Source: an uncultured bacterium (lineage in GTDB: Bacteria; Cyanobacteriota; Vampirovibrionia; Gastranaerophilales; Gastranaerophilaceae). From it: DNA of 59,250 bases. This document shows positions 8,947 to 18,187 of this stretch, piece by piece (the first letter of the stretch is position 1; each line of letters starts with the position of its first letter). The position numbers and the translations under genes are program-made. Where the stretch lies: the NCBI GenBank assembly GCA_947428835.1, contig CANENE010000012.1:1-59250 (forward strand), written 5' to 3'. A model generated the notes under the pieces. The model did no database searches, was not told the DNA's origin, and saw nothing but the letters and a program-made list of their open reading frames with translations.

Positions 8947-8980
8947 CATACTTCCAGCTATTCTTAATTCCAGACAGTAC

Positions 8981-9010
8981 CCCGAAAAGTTTTCTTTTCG
9001 GGCTTTTTTT
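8981..9010 (+). terminator. Rho-independent terminator
   Basis: CCCGAAAA pairs with TTTTCGGG around a 6-nt loop, followed by CTTTTTTT. T-run only on the plus strand, so it serves prmC. Confidence 0.85.
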
Positions 9011-9020
9011 ATTTTTTAAT

Positions 9021-10265
9021 CTATTTTTTGCCAAAAGCCTCTCTTAGATAGTTTTCAGCACCTTCTACTATTGATTTTGCAATAACTTTTTGAAATTTTT
9101 TATCTGCAAGTTTTTCTGCTTCATCGGCTTTGATTATATATCCGCATTCAACAAGAATTGATATAAAATCTGTCGGGCGAATAACTGCAAAAGAAGCGTT
9201 ATTCACTCCATCAAACCTGAAACCTGTGTTTTGTACAAGACTGTTTTCAACATTTTGTGCCATTAATTTAGACTGATTATTATAGTAATAAGTTCCAACT
9301 CCGTGTTTTTTGGCTAAATATTTTGTATTTGGAAGAGAATTTTGATGAATGCTTATAAAAATATCGGCATTTTTTTCTTTTGCAAAATCAATTCTTTCAT
9401 ACAAGCCTATTTTTTCATCATTTTTCCTTGTCAAAAATACCTTTGCCCCTCTTTTTCTAAGCTCATGTGCAAGTTTTTTAGAAATTTGAAGATTCAGAGT
9501 TTTTTCTTCAAGATGAAAAGCGCAGGCTCCTTTTTCAATTCCGCCGTGGCCCGGATCAACTACAACAATCAAATTTTTTAAAGGGCGTCTGTTTGAAATA
9601 CTTGGAGGCTTTTTAATTGTGTAAATGTAGCCATCTTCATAATTTTGAACTTTGTAACCAAACAATGGTTTTTTTGTTGAATATTTAATTTCAAGCTTGT
9701 TTTCAATTTTATCCGATAAGCTGAATTGCGATTTTTTGCCGATTATTTTTGTTCCTGTCGGGTCAAAGTGATTATCATACAATGTAAAATCAAGCCCTGT
9801 AGGTTTATCTTCTATAATAAAAGCCCCTTTGGTATTTGTTTTAATATAGATATCGTATCTGTTGGTTTCATTTTTAAATGTGATTTTTTCAATATCTTCA
9901 AATCTCTTTTCAGGAATCACTCCCTGAACTTCGACAAATTTCTTGCTTATCCAATAATAATCAGGTTTTCCTTTCGTTTTTTCAAGCTCAATTCTATAGT
10001 ATTCTTTAATTTGAGAATCGCTGAATAAAACGGCACCTTTAAAAAGATGCGTTATTCTTTTGGAGTTTTCATCAGGTTTTAATCTTATTGGAGCCCAGTC
10101 TTCAATAATTTCCAAAACTGCATATTTAGCAATACCGACTGATTTTGTGGTTTGAGCATCATAGGGACTGCTTCCAACAACTTCATTAATTGCAAAAGCC
10201 CCTTTAGTTGAAATGCTTCCAAGTAAAATCAAAGTAAAAAATGCTGTTAATAACTTCCTTTTCAT
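9021..10265 (-). CDS. N-acetylmuramoyl-L-alanine amidase with SH3-like N-terminus
   Basis: A second exported amidase of 414 residues. It has a signal peptide (cleavage near GAFA), an SH3-like region at about residues 45-115 (APIRLKPDENSKRITHLFKG, typical of bacterial SH3 wall-binding domains), a beta-rich middle, and a C-terminal Amidase_3 domain from about residue 230. Zn and catalytic residues are visible: His in VDPGHGG, Glu in LEEKTLNL, His in SIHQNS and Glu in VECGYI. It differs from the AMIN-type amidase at 3.5-5.4 kb in its targeting domain, so the two probably act at different wall sites. Upstream lies kdsA, in the same direction with a short gap. Confidence 0.9.
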   Translation of the reverse strand: MKRKLLTAFFTLILLGSISTKGAFAINEVVGSSPYDAQTTKSVGIAKYAVLEIIEDWAPIRLKPDENSKRITHLFKGAVLFSDSQIKEYYRIELEKTKGKPDYYWISKKFVEVQGVIPEKRFEDIEKITFKNETNRYDIYIKTNTKGAFIIEDKPTGLDFTLYDNHFDPTGTKIIGKKSQFSLSDKIENKLEIKYSTKKPLFGYKVQNYEDGYIYTIKKPPSISNRRPLKNLIVVVDPGHGGIEKGACAFHLEEKTLNLQISKKLAHELRKRGAKVFLTRKNDEKIGLYERIDFAKEKNADIFISIHQNSLPNTKYLAKKHGVGTYYYNNQSKLMAQNVENSLVQNTGFRFDGVNNASFAVIRPTDFISILVECGYIIKADEAEKLADKKFQKVIAKSIVEGAENYLREAFGKK

Positions 10266-10281
10266 TTCCTGATAAATTCTT

Positions 10282-11097
10282 TTAATTCACCACATTAAAT
10301 ATTTTACTACATGTTTCAAAAACTTCTTCGACATCATCAAGTTTTAGCATGTTATCGCCATCACAAAGAGCACTTTCAGGATCAGGATGTATCTCAAAGA
10401 AAAGTCCTTTAGCTCCTGCTGCAATAGCAGATTTTGCAAGCAACGGCACAAATCTTCTTTCTCCTGATGAGCTTTCTCCGTGACCGCCCGGAATTTGGAC
10501 ACTATGGGTCGCATCAAATATCATCGGATAACCAAGGTCTTTTTGGATAATTTCAACCCCTCTCATATCAACAACAAGATTGTTATAGCCAAAGCTTGTA
10601 CCTCTATCCGTTATAATTACCTTATCATTTCCGCTATCTGTAACTTTTTTTGCAATAGATTTCATTTGATAGGGAGATAAAAACTGGCCTTTTTTGATAT
10701 TTACGATTTTATCGGTCTTTGCTGCTGCTACAAGTAAATCCGTTTGCCTGCACAAAAATGCAGGAATTTGAATGATGTCAGCAACTTCTTTTACAATTTC
10801 TGCTTGAAAGGGTTCGTGGATATCAGTTACAATCGGGACATCAAGTTCTTTTTTGATGCTTTCTAAAATCTCTAAGCCTTTTTTAAGCCCCAAGCCTCTA
10901 TAAGAAGCTAAAGAAGAGCGGTTTGCTTTATCAAAAGAAGTTTTAAAAACGAAATTTATATTAAGTTTTTTTGTAATTTCTTTAAGCTTTTTTGCTGTTT
11001 CATAGCATATTTCATAGCTTTCCATAGCACAGGGGCCCGCTAAAATCGTAAGCTTATCATTTCCTATTTCAAAATCATTTAATTTAATTATTTTCAT
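10282..11097 (-). CDS. kdsA: 3-deoxy-8-phosphooctulonate synthase (Kdo-8-P synthase)
   Basis: KdsA condenses phosphoenolpyruvate with arabinose-5-phosphate to Kdo-8-phosphate, the first step towards the Kdo of lipopolysaccharide. This implies an outer membrane. The start at 11097 (271 residues) follows AGGAAG; the longer open frame to 11172 adds residues unlike the family. Motifs: LAGPCAMES, FKTSFDKANRSS, VTDIHEP, 'QIPAFLCRQTDLL' and FDATHSVQ. The Cys in GPC matches the metal-dependent class II enzymes; class I enzymes have Asn there. Confidence 0.94.
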   Translation of the reverse strand: MKIIKLNDFEIGNDKLTILAGPCAMESYEICYETAKKLKEITKKLNINFVFKTSFDKANRSSLASYRGLGLKKGLEILESIKKELDVPIVTDIHEPFQAEIVKEVADIIQIPAFLCRQTDLLVAAAKTDKIVNIKKGQFLSPYQMKSIAKKVTDSGNDKVIITDRGTSFGYNNLVVDMRGVEIIQKDLGYPMIFDATHSVQIPGGHGESSSGERRFVPLLAKSAIAAGAKGLFFEIHPDPESALCDGDNMLKLDDVEEVFETCSKIFNVVN

Positions 11098-11269
11098 CAA
11101 TTTTCTTCCTGCTTTTAGCAAAATAAAACTATAAATCTTTTCATACCAAATTCTTTTTAAAGTTATTAGCAATTATACCACAGCAAGAGAAATTTTACAT
11201 AAGTTTATTATTGGGCATTTTTAAAAATTTATTATATAATGTTAGAAATATTTGGGAAGTGAGGAATTT

Positions 11270-12370
11270 ATGCCGGCAGCCGCAGAAGATAAAAAATCAA
11301 AAAAAGAATTAAGCGAAAAAGAAAAAGAATTGCAAGCCATTCAAGAAGGCAAAAATAAAGCTCTTAAAATGGCATTAGATAAAATTGAAAAAGACTTTGG
11401 AAAAGGCTCTATTATGCGCCTTGGAGATAAAACAAGCGTGGATGTTGAATGCATTCCAACAGGCTCATTGGCTCTTGATATTGCTCTTGGTATAGGAGGA
11501 GTCCCCAGAGGAAGAATTATTGAAATCTATGGCCCTGAATCATCAGGTAAAACGACTCTTGCCCAACATATCGTTGCAAATTGCCAAAAAATGGGCGGAA
11601 TTGCAGCATTTATTGATGCAGAACACGCACTTGACCCTGAATATGCTAAAAACCTTGGTGTAAATATAGATGAACTTTTAATTTCGCAGCCTGATACAGG
11701 AGAACAAGCTCTTGAAATCACAGAAGAACTTGTCCGCTCGGGCGCTATTGATATTGTTGTAATAGATTCAGTCGCTGCTCTTGTTCCAAAAGCAGAAATT
11801 GAAAAAGCAATGGATGAGCAGCAAATGGGCCTGCAGGCAAGATTGATGTCAAAGGGCTTGAGAAAACTTACCGCAATTGTTGCAAAAACCAATACAACAG
11901 TTATTTTCATTAACCAATTAAGACAGAAAATCGGTATTATGTTTGGAAACCCTGAAACCACAACAGGCGGTCAGGCGCTAAAATACTATTCAACAGTCCG
12001 TCTTGATATAAGAAGATGTGATAGCGTTAAAAATAAAGATAACGAAGATATCGGAAACAGAGTGAGAGTCAAAGTCGTTAAAAACAAAGTAGCACCTCCT
12101 TTTAAAGTTGCTGAATTTGATATTATCTATGGCCAGGGTATAAGTGCTCTTGGAAATATAATTGATGTAGCAGTTAATTTTGATATCATCAAAAAAGCAG
12201 GTGCCTGGTTTAGCTATAACGATGAAAAACTCGGCCAAGGCAGAGAAAAAGCAAAAGAATTTTTAGAACAAAATCCTGATATTTTAAAAGAAATTGAAGA
12301 AAAAGTCCGCACAAAAGTTGCAAACAGAAATAACCCTGAAGCAAATACTGAAAACGCTGGGGAAAAATAG
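11270..12370 (+). CDS. recA: Recombinase RecA
   Basis: RecA forms filaments on single-stranded DNA for homologous recombination and the SOS response. The start at 11270 (366 residues) is set by GTGAGG at correct spacing; a TTG at 11252 is also in frame. A Lys/Glu-rich N-terminal extension of about 30 residues precedes the core. Walker A is GPESSGKTT (88-96). Also visible are [37 protein letters not shown] and the loop L2 region [29 protein letters not shown] lies at about 11234-11239. The gene ends immediately before an RfbA-like gene with no gap. Confidence 0.98.
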   Translation: MPAAAEDKKSKKELSEKEKELQAIQEGKNKALKMALDKIEKDFGKGSIMRLGDKTSVDVECIPTGSLALDIALGIGGVPRGRIIEIYGPESSGKTTLAQHIVANCQKMGGIAAFIDAEHALDPEYAKNLGVNIDELLISQPDTGEQALEITEELVRSGAIDIVVIDSVAALVPKAEIEKAMDEQQMGLQARLMSKGLRKLTAIVAKTNTTVIFINQLRQKIGIMFGNPETTTGGQALKYYSTVRLDIRRCDSVKNKDNEDIGNRVRVKVVKNKVAPPFKVAEFDIIYGQGISALGNIIDVAVNFDIIKKAGAWFSYNDEKLGQGREKAKEFLEQNPDILKEIEEKVRTKVANRNNPEANTENAGEK

Positions 12371-13240
12371 ATGAAAGGGATTATTCTTGCTGCAGGAATG
12401 GGCTCAAGGCTTTATCCTGCAAGCCTTCCGATTTCTAAAATACTTTTGCCTGTGTATGATAAACCGATGATTTATTATCCGATTACAACCTTGCTTTTAG
12501 CAGGGATAAGGGATATTTTAATCATCACAAATCCAAAAGATATAGATAATTTTAAAAAAGTCTTAGGAGACGGAAGCCAGATAGGCGTTAATTTTTCCTA
12601 TGAAATTCAATATGAACCGAAAGGTATCGCAGATAGCTTTTTAATAGCTGAAGATTTTATCCAAAATTCGCCTGTAGCGCTTGTTTTGGGAGATAATATT
12701 TTTCATGGCTTTGGATTCTCTTCTATGCTTAAAGAAGTCAGCAAAAGAGACAATGGCGCAACTGTTTTCGGTTATCAAGTTATGGATCCTGAAAGATTTG
12801 GTGTTGTTGAATTTGATAAATCAGGCAACGCAGTTTCTATAGAAGAAAAACCCAAAAATCCAAAATCAAATTATGCCGTAACGGGCTTATATTTTTATGA
12901 TAATCACGTTGTAGAATATGCAAAATCTCTAAAACCTTCTAAAAGAGGGGAATTAGAGATAACAGATTTAAATAAAATTTATCTTGAAAAAAATAAATTA
13001 AAGGTTGAAATACTGGGCCGCGGCTTTGCCTGGCTTGATACAGGGACATTTGAAAGCCTGCTTCAAGCAGCAAATTTTGTTCATTCTATGGAAATTAATA
13101 CAGGGATGAAAATTTCAGCCATTGAAGAAGTTGCATATCGTATGGGATATATTTCAAAAGAACGTCTTTTGACACTTTCCGATAAATATGCACAAAACGG
13201 ATATGGCAAATATTTAAAGCGTATTGCAAATCAGGTATAG
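12371..13240 (+). CDS. rfbA: Glucose-1-phosphate thymidylyltransferase-like nucleotidyltransferase
   Basis: The protein (289 residues) belongs to the RfbA/RmlA family, which makes dTDP-glucose from dTTP and glucose-1-phosphate for surface sugars. Motifs: [75 protein letters not shown], and [12 protein letters not shown]. The usual GGSGTRL loop reads AAGMGSRL here. The ATG abuts the recA stop codon, so the two share a transcript. No other rml genes are nearby. Confidence 0.9.
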   Translation: MKGIILAAGMGSRLYPASLPISKILLPVYDKPMIYYPITTLLLAGIRDILIITNPKDIDNFKKVLGDGSQIGVNFSYEIQYEPKGIADSFLIAEDFIQNSPVALVLGDNIFHGFGFSSMLKEVSKRDNGATVFGYQVMDPERFGVVEFDKSGNAVSIEEKPKNPKSNYAVTGLYFYDNHVVEYAKSLKPSKRGELEITDLNKIYLEKNKLKVEILGRGFAWLDTGTFESLLQAANFVHSMEINTGMKISAIEEVAYRMGYISKERLLTLSDKYAQNGYGKYLKRIANQV

Positions 13241-13355
13241 CAAAAATTAGTTAATATTTCTTAACATAATTATTAAATCTTAACAATTGGAAATCACGGT
13301 AATCGTCTGATAGCTGGGTTTATTAGTTTTGGTGTATAATTTTACAAAAAAATGC

Positions 13356-13383
13356 TTACACGAATAGTTTTTTGTGCTATAAT
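13356..13383 (+). promoter_or_regulatory. Promoter of the 53-residue small gene
   Basis: TTACAC, a 16-bp spacer and an extended -10 TGCTATAAT. The predicted start point at about 13390 leaves a leader of about 45 nt. Confidence 0.65.
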
Positions 13384-13435
13384 GCATACAAAGTTCAAGT
13401 TGTTAGTTGTAATTTCGTTCGAAGGAGGTTCGGCC

Positions 13436-13597
13436 ATGTCAATTTCCGCACAAAAAACGCAGGCTCAGGCGCCTGTTAAGTCAAAATTCAATGATGAATT
13501 TCAGCACTATCTCAAAAAACAATGCCTAAAAACCACATTTAACGGTTTAGAGCTCGAAACATTCAGTTGGTACAAGAAAGTTCTAGGTTTAGTTTAA
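13436..13597 (+). CDS. Small protein (53 residues), unknown
   Basis: The ATG at 13436 follows a near-perfect AAGGAGG, the strongest ribosome site in the window. The protein starts MSISAQKTQAQAPVKSKFND and ends YKKVLGLV. It has a flexible polar N-terminus and a basic, aromatic C-terminal half with one Cys, no signal peptide and no transmembrane segment. An upstream extended -10 promoter and a downstream 13-bp hairpin make it a self-contained, probably highly expressed unit. The open frame reaches back to 13352, but that part overlaps the promoter. Function unknown. Confidence 0.75.
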   Translation: MSISAQKTQAQAPVKSKFNDEFQHYLKKQCLKTTFNGLELETFSWYKKVLGLV

Positions 13598-13628
13598 AAA
13601 GCGCCTGCAAAATTAAAAATCAAATTTG

Positions 13629-13686
13629 CACAAAGATGCTATGAGGTTCAAGTATATCTTGGCTTCCTAGCATCTTTGTGTTTTAT
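13629..13686 (+). terminator. Long-loop hairpin after the 53-residue gene
   Basis: CACAAAGATGCTA (13629-13641) pairs perfectly with TAGCATCTTTGTG (13668-13680), then TTTTAT. The 26-nt loop is long for a terminator, so another RNA role is possible. Confidence 0.6.
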
Positions 13687-13699
13687 ATTTATGGTTGTT

Positions 13700-14060
13700 G
13701 GGTATGTATTTGCCAAAGTAAACTTATTTGCGCACCTGAAATGCGATGGTACAGTATTATCATTGCAATGACAAGTATAAACATCAATGCCCACATGCAT
13801 CATGCTGAACTTGTTTCAGCATCTGATGTGTTTATATGAAATTAATAGACTTATAAATAAGCTATATGCAGAATTACAAACTTGGTCAGACCATGAAACG
13901 AGTTCAGGGTGACGAATATAAGCATTATTGTAAATAACCGTCATTGCGAGGAAGATAAAGTCTGACGTGGCAATCCAGGCTCCTGTGGGTGTTTCGCTTC
14001 TTAATCTCGCTATACCGCTCGATAAGCTCAACATCCTACGTCGTCTATCGACAGTTTCAG
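13700..14060. repeat. Repeat-filled intergenic region (13598-14183)
   Basis: No gene is seen in this 586-bp gap. It holds a decayed repeat at about 13700-13740, a full composite repeat at 13798-13917 (two palindromes, TGAACTTGTTTCA type and TGAAACGAGTTCA type), and a second repeat family at 13938-13990 (TCATTGCGAG ... GGCAATCCA). It lies downstream of both the 53-residue gene and pilin-like gene 2. Confidence 0.75.
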
Positions 14061-14124
14061 CTAAAAATGTCAAAACTCAACGTTTTGCCATTTTTTTAAC
14101 GCCTCAACTCCGGCAGAAGCTCTC

Positions 14125-14156
14125 AAAAAAAGAGGCTTAATCAAAGAAAAAGCCTC
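14125..14156 (-). terminator. Rho-independent terminator of pilin-like gene 2
   Basis: Minus-strand stem GAGGCTTTTT/AAGCCTC followed by T7, the same element as after the other three pilin-like genes. Confidence 0.85.
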
Positions 14157-14183
14157 AATCTAACACTAAATAACATGAAAAAC

Positions 14184-17100
14184 TTAATTATACTTCTGTC
14201 CGTCATAAACGCATCTTGCACTAAATGCATGGTCGGATTGATGTCCGCCCAAAGCAACGAAGTTATCATACATTGCAGCATGCATATTCGCTGCGGTTTC
14301 AGTACCTGACCAAAAATAATTTGGATAACAAAAACCATTTCGGGCATTGCTGCAATTTTGGTATGAACTACATCTTACAAAACCCGTATTGCTTTCTCCT
14401 ATACATAATTGCAAGCCATCTTTACCTCTGTCTGTTTGTATTATATTTTTATAATTACTAAAACCTGCAAGTTCCATTTGAGTAGGCAATCTCCAATAAC
14501 CTGCTTGTGTTTTGCCTCCTGCAGTATGTGCCCTGCAGGCAGCGTTGGCTGCATACCACTGGCAAACGGTTCTGTTGCAGCCCGAATAATCTGCTCCGGC
14601 ATTACCCACTATTGTACAGGTTCCGGATGTTTTGCCTTTCCAGCAGCAATATCCCGATTTAGGACAACTTAGGCCACCGGTCATAATCAGGTTGTAATCT
14701 CCGCCTGGTATACCAGGACCTGAACCACTTGGACCTGAATCTCCAACATTATATTTGCTTACACACAAGTTTCTCATGCCGCCGGCGTACTTTTTATGAA
14801 CAAATATAGCTGTCAATTTATCACAATCAGCCTGACTTTTAGGCTCATCACTTGGAGCATTGGTGTCATCATAATCTGTTGGTATTTCTATTTTTCTCGT
14901 GGTTCCGTCATATACACACCTTGCACTAAATGCATGGTCTGATTGATGTCCGCCTACGCCAATAAAATTATCATGCATTGCATTATGTAAGTCGGTTGAA
15001 GCCTCGGTTCCCGACCAAAAATAATTTGGATAACAAAAACCATTCCTGGAGGAACAATTTTTGTAAGAATCGCACCTTGCAAAACCTGTATTGCTTCCTT
15101 CTGCACACAATTGCAGACCGTCTTTACCCCTATCTATTTGTATTATATTTTTATAATTACTAAAACTTGTAAATTCCATTTGTGTAGGTAATCTCCAACT
15201 TCCTGCCGGAGTCTTTCCTCCTGCTGTCCAAAGAAGACAAGCTTCATTTGCAGCATACCACTGGCAAACGGTTCTGTTACAGCCCGAATAATCTGCTCCG
15301 GCATTACCTCCTATTGAGCAGGTTCCGGATGTTTTGCCTTTCCAGCAGCAATAACCGGCAAGCGGACAAGATGCTCCACCTGTAGCAATAGTATAATCTG
15401 TATAGGCAGAAGGTATACTAGGGCCTGAACCGCTTGGACCTGAATCTCCAACATTATATTTGCTTACACACAAGTTTCTCATGCCGCCGGCGTACTTTTT
15501 ATGAACAAATATAGCTGTCAATTTATCACAATCAGCCTGACTTTTAGGCTCATCGGCAGGGCCATTGGTATCATCATAATCAGATAAATCATCTTCATAA
15601 TTATTTGCCTTTGTTATACCATCATAAACACACCTTGCGCTGAACGCATGTGCAGATTGATGTCCGCCTACGCCAATAAAATTATCATGCATTGCATTAT
15701 GAAAATCTGCTTTAGTTTCAGTACCTGACCAAAAATAATTTGGATAACAATAGCCATTTTGGGCATTACCACAATTTTGGTATTGATCACACCTTACAAA
15801 ACCCGTATTACTTCCTGCTGCACAAAGTTGAAGTCCATTGGCGCCTTTATTTATTTGAACTGTAGACTTATTTACACTCCAAACAGATATTTCAGAACTT
15901 TTTGGAAGCCTCCATGCACCAACTGCAGTAGCTCCAAAGGCATTATATTGTCTGCAGGCGGAATTCGCTGCATACCACTGGCAAACTGTTCTGTTACAGC
16001 CCGAATAATTAGCTCCCGCATTTCCGTCTAATCCGCAAGTTCCGGATGTTTTGCCTCTCCAGCAGCAATGGCCGTCAAGCGGACAAGTTGGACCTCCTGT
16101 TGATAGAATATCATATCCATCAGGTATAGGCGGTCCAAACCCGTCGGGACCTGCGTCTCCTACGTTGTATTTAGAAACACAGATGTTTCTATTGGCTCCT
16201 GACATTTTTTTATCTATAAATATCCCGACAATCTTATCGCAATCGGCTTGGTCTTTTGGTTCTCCATAAAAAGGGTCGGTGGTCGGATCTTTTATACCAT
16301 TACCGGGGAGCTCTGATATATCAACATTTATATGATCAAGCACGCATCTTGCTGAAAAAGCATAATTTTGATTATATTTGTTTGCATTAAAAGCACCATT
16401 TGTAAGAGTGTTTGCATAATGTGTATCACTATCATCTTCTGATGCAGTTAATGACCAAACAAGATCGGGATAACAGCCATTTTTTATTCCTTCTTCGCCA
16501 TTTGTAGGGCACCCGTTTATTTTAAAGTCACATTGATTTGAACCCAAAGCAGATGAAGATGCATCACAAAGCTGCAGCCCTTCTTTTCCTTTATTATTAT
16601 TTATATTTACCAAATTACTTGACCAATTGGCCAATTCATCTTTGTTGGGTAATCTCCAGCTTCCTTCATTTTCATCGTTTGGATCATAAGAGGCACAGCT
16701 TGCATTTGCAGCAGCAAACTGACATACGGTTCTGTTACAACCCGAGTAATCGCCGTCTCCATTTTTTCCTGTTGTGCAGGTTGTACTTGTATTTCCGCTC
16801 CAGCAGCAACTGCCTTTATCTTTATCGGTACATGTATTTCCGACAGTTAATTTCTTAACACTGCCTGCCAGTGGAAGGTCATTATCTCCCATATTGTATT
16901 TAGTAACACATAAGTTTCTTACTCCTCCGTTCATTGCAGCAGGAATAAACAGAGCATCATATTTATCGCAATCTTCTTTTGTAACTTGTCTTTCTAATGT
17001 CATATTAATGTTGCTTCCGCTTCCAAAAGAACCTATTGAAATATCTGATGCTTTAAGCTTCTTTGTTATAATCGGGGCAAATGCCGCAACTAAAAGAGAG

Positions 17101-17186
17101 ATAATAATCAAACTAATTAAAAGCTCGATTAAAGAAAATGCACCAAAACTAACCCTATTTTGGGCTTTTTTAAAAATTTCAATCAT
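14184..17186 (-). CDS. Type IV pilin-like Cys-rich surface protein, four modules
   Basis: A 1000-residue protein with a prepilin N-terminus: FGA then FSLIELL (Glu +5), hydrophobic helix, AFAPIITKKLKA. Ala, not Gly, precedes the cleavage site. Four Cys-rich modules follow at about 71-284, 311-514, 548-750 and 783-1000; modules 2-4 repeat every 235-237 residues. Each has KYNxGD, CCWxGxT, YSGCNRTVCQ, WRLP, GLQLC, CYPNYFWSGT (varied in module 1) and FSARCVYD. Linkers are acidic (DYDDTNAP). Bases 14728-14849 and 15433-15554 are identical over 122 bp, a sign of recent duplication or gene conversion. Motifs resemble FISUMP/Lcl_C lectin-like domains. AAAAGG precedes the ATG. It is divergent from a double-XRE regulator. 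Likely a surface or pilus-associated binding protein; ligand unknown. Confidence 0.88.
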   Translation of the reverse strand: MIEIFKKAQNRVSFGAFSLIELLISLIIISLLVAAFAPIITKKLKASDISIGSFGSGSNINMTLERQVTKEDCDKYDALFIPAAMNGGVRNLCVTKYNMGDNDLPLAGSVKKLTVGNTCTDKDKGSCCWSGNTSTTCTTGKNGDGDYSGCNRTVCQFAAANASCASYDPNDENEGSWRLPNKDELANWSSNLVNINNNKGKEGLQLCDASSSALGSNQCDFKINGCPTNGEEGIKNGCYPDLVWSLTASEDDSDTHYANTLTNGAFNANKYNQNYAFSARCVLDHINVDISELPGNGIKDPTTDPFYGEPKDQADCDKIVGIFIDKKMSGANRNICVSKYNVGDAGPDGFGPPIPDGYDILSTGGPTCPLDGHCCWRGKTSGTCGLDGNAGANYSGCNRTVCQWYAANSACRQYNAFGATAVGAWRLPKSSEISVWSVNKSTVQINKGANGLQLCAAGSNTGFVRCDQYQNCGNAQNGYCYPNYFWSGTETKADFHNAMHDNFIGVGGHQSAHAFSARCVYDGITKANNYEDDLSDYDDTNGPADEPKSQADCDKLTAIFVHKKYAGGMRNLCVSKYNVGDSGPSGSGPSIPSAYTDYTIATGGASCPLAGYCCWKGKTSGTCSIGGNAGADYSGCNRTVCQWYAANEACLLWTAGGKTPAGSWRLPTQMEFTSFSNYKNIIQIDRGKDGLQLCAEGSNTGFARCDSYKNCSSRNGFCYPNYFWSGTEASTDLHNAMHDNFIGVGGHQSDHAFSARCVYDGTTRKIEIPTDYDDTNAPSDEPKSQADCDKLTAIFVHKKYAGGMRNLCVSKYNVGDSGPSGSGPGIPGGDYNLIMTGGLSCPKSGYCCWKGKTSGTCTIVGNAGADYSGCNRTVCQWYAANAACRAHTAGGKTQAGYWRLPTQMELAGFSNYKNIIQTDRGKDGLQLCIGESNTGFVRCSSYQNCSNARNGFCYPNYFWSGTETAANMHAAMYDNFVALGGHQSDHAFSARCVYDGQKYN
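14728..14849. repeat. 122-bp direct repeat inside pilin-like gene 2, copy 1
   Basis: Identical to 15433-15554, offset by exactly 705 bp (235 codons, one module). It covers the module start, including the KSQADCDK and VSKYNVGDSG coding region. Confidence 0.9.
15433..15554. repeat. 122-bp direct repeat inside pilin-like gene 2, copy 2
   Basis: Exact partner of 14728-14849, marking modules 3 and 4 of the protein. Confidence 0.9.
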
Positions 17187-17326
17187 GTTTTACCTTTTTT
17201 GTGTTTAAATTGTGATAAAAATAAGATAGTTATAAAAATTTGTATAAAAAAATTAGACAAATTCTGTCAAAATAAGCGTTTATATGTTATAGTTAAATCA
17301 GTATAAAACAACTATTTTATAATAAT

Positions 17327-17373
17327 AATTATACACAATAGTGAACATAAATCAATCACAATTGTGCATAATT
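17327..17373. promoter_or_regulatory. Candidate operator of the locus 2 regulator
   Basis: AATTATACACAAT (17327-17339) and ATTGTGCATAATT (17361-17373) form an inverted repeat with 12 of 13 positions matching and a 21-nt spacer. It sits 32 bp before the regulator start in the divergent spacer. A dimeric HTH protein could bind it. Confidence 0.55.
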
Positions 17374-17404
17374 TACAAAACTTCATATATTTGGTTTATT
17401 AATT

Positions 17405-17938
17405 ATGTATGCACAAAACTTAAGAAAACTGCGCAAGCACTTAAATTTATCTTCTTCAAGGCTTTCTGAAATACTCGAAATTCCATCCAGAACGCTCCTT
17501 GCATACGAAAGAAAAGAAAGAACCCCATCAATTGAGCTTGTTGTCCAGCTTAGCGAAAAACTAAATATTAATATAAACTGGTTTTTAACAGGCGTTGGCG
17601 AAATGTTTAAAGAAAAACAACCTGATTTTAAAAATCTTACCCCTGTTGAAAACTACAAAAACTGGGGGCAGAGGCTCAAAAGTTTTTTAGCGGATAAAAA
17701 AATTTCGGAAAAAGATTTTTCAAAAGCAACAGGCATAGCTTTTTCAAGAATAGAAAAAATGCTAAATGCCTCCATTGCACCAACAATTGATGAAATTAAT
17801 TCCATTAAAACCAAAACCGATATTTCAATAGACTGGCTTTTATATGCACAGAATATATGTGATTTTAAGCCTGCAATTGTGCTTCCTTTTACAAACGACG
17901 AAATTGCCAAATTAAAAGAAATTGCAAATGTGAGATAG
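17405..17938 (+). CDS. Double XRE-domain regulator next to pilin-like gene 2
   Basis: A 177-residue protein with two Cro/C1-type helix-turn-helix regions. The first (residues 3-60) reads NLRKLRKHLNLSSSRLSEIL then SRTLLAYERKERTPS. The second (about 85-145) reads RLKSFLADKKISEKDFSKAT and is more diverged. The segment ITWFLTG-like 'INWFLTGVGEMF' between them is typical of XRE proteins of this type. It is divergent from the 1000-residue pilin-like gene, with an inverted repeat in the spacer. Its stop codon lies inside a 27-bp sequence that recurs at 39918-39944, so its end may have been modified by a repeat insertion. Confidence 0.85.
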   Translation: MYAQNLRKLRKHLNLSSSRLSEILEIPSRTLLAYERKERTPSIELVVQLSEKLNININWFLTGVGEMFKEKQPDFKNLTPVENYKNWGQRLKSFLADKKISEKDFSKATGIAFSRIEKMLNASIAPTIDEINSIKTKTDISIDWLLYAQNICDFKPAIVLPFTNDEIAKLKEIANVR

Positions 17939-17956
17939 GCTCATTAAGTGTGCGTG
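17930..17956 (+). repeat. 27-bp repeat across the regulator stop codon
   Basis: Matches the complement of 39918-39944 with one mismatch. It includes the TAG stop of the XRE gene and CTCATTAAGTGTGCGTG. Confidence 0.8.
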
Positions 17957-18017
17957 AAATTTATTTTTTAATACATCACTGCGGTAACGAAGATAGGCAT
18001 CGATGTCTGCATTCGCC

Positions 18018-18117
18018 AAAGTGAACTTGTTTCAGCATCTGAAGTGTTTAGGTGAAACGATGGACTTTATGCGTTGTCACAAACTTGGCCAGACCCTGAA
18101 ACGAGTTCAGGGTGACG
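18018..18117 (+). repeat. Composite intergenic repeat, copy 2
   Basis: Left palindrome TGAACTTGTTTCA, a middle part containing GGACTTTATGCGTTG, and the right palindrome CCCTGAAACGAGTTCAGGG followed by TGACGAG. Lies between the XRE gene and the convergent oad operon. Confidence 0.8.
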
Positions 18118-18140
18118 AGTTGTATGAAATATAAACACAA

Positions 18141-18170
18141 TAAAGCCCGGGTCAAAACACCCGGGCTTTA
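18141..18170 (-). terminator. Terminator of the oad operon
   Basis: TAAAGCCCGGGT and ACCCGGGCTTTA form a perfect 12-bp GC-rich stem with a 6-nt loop, just after oadB. The flanking T content is modest on both strands. Confidence 0.8.
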
Positions 18171-18187
18171 ATATAAACATTTAAATT

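Noticed and set aside
11270-11960. 144-codon minus-strand frame inside recA
   Set aside because: Shadow of the recA coding frame, which is fully conserved.
13816-14073. 85-codon minus-strand open frame in the gap before pilin-like gene 2
   Set aside because: It translates the two dispersed repeat families and has no ribosome site; it is repeat DNA.
14225-17208. Several open frames on the plus strand inside pilin-like gene 2
   Set aside because: They repeat with the module period and are mirror frames of the Cys-rich coding sequence.
13700-18120. Pilin-like locus 2 as an insertion sequence or integron cassette
   Set aside because: It is flanked by repeats, but there is no transposase or integrase, no terminal inverted repeats and no target duplication that I can see.
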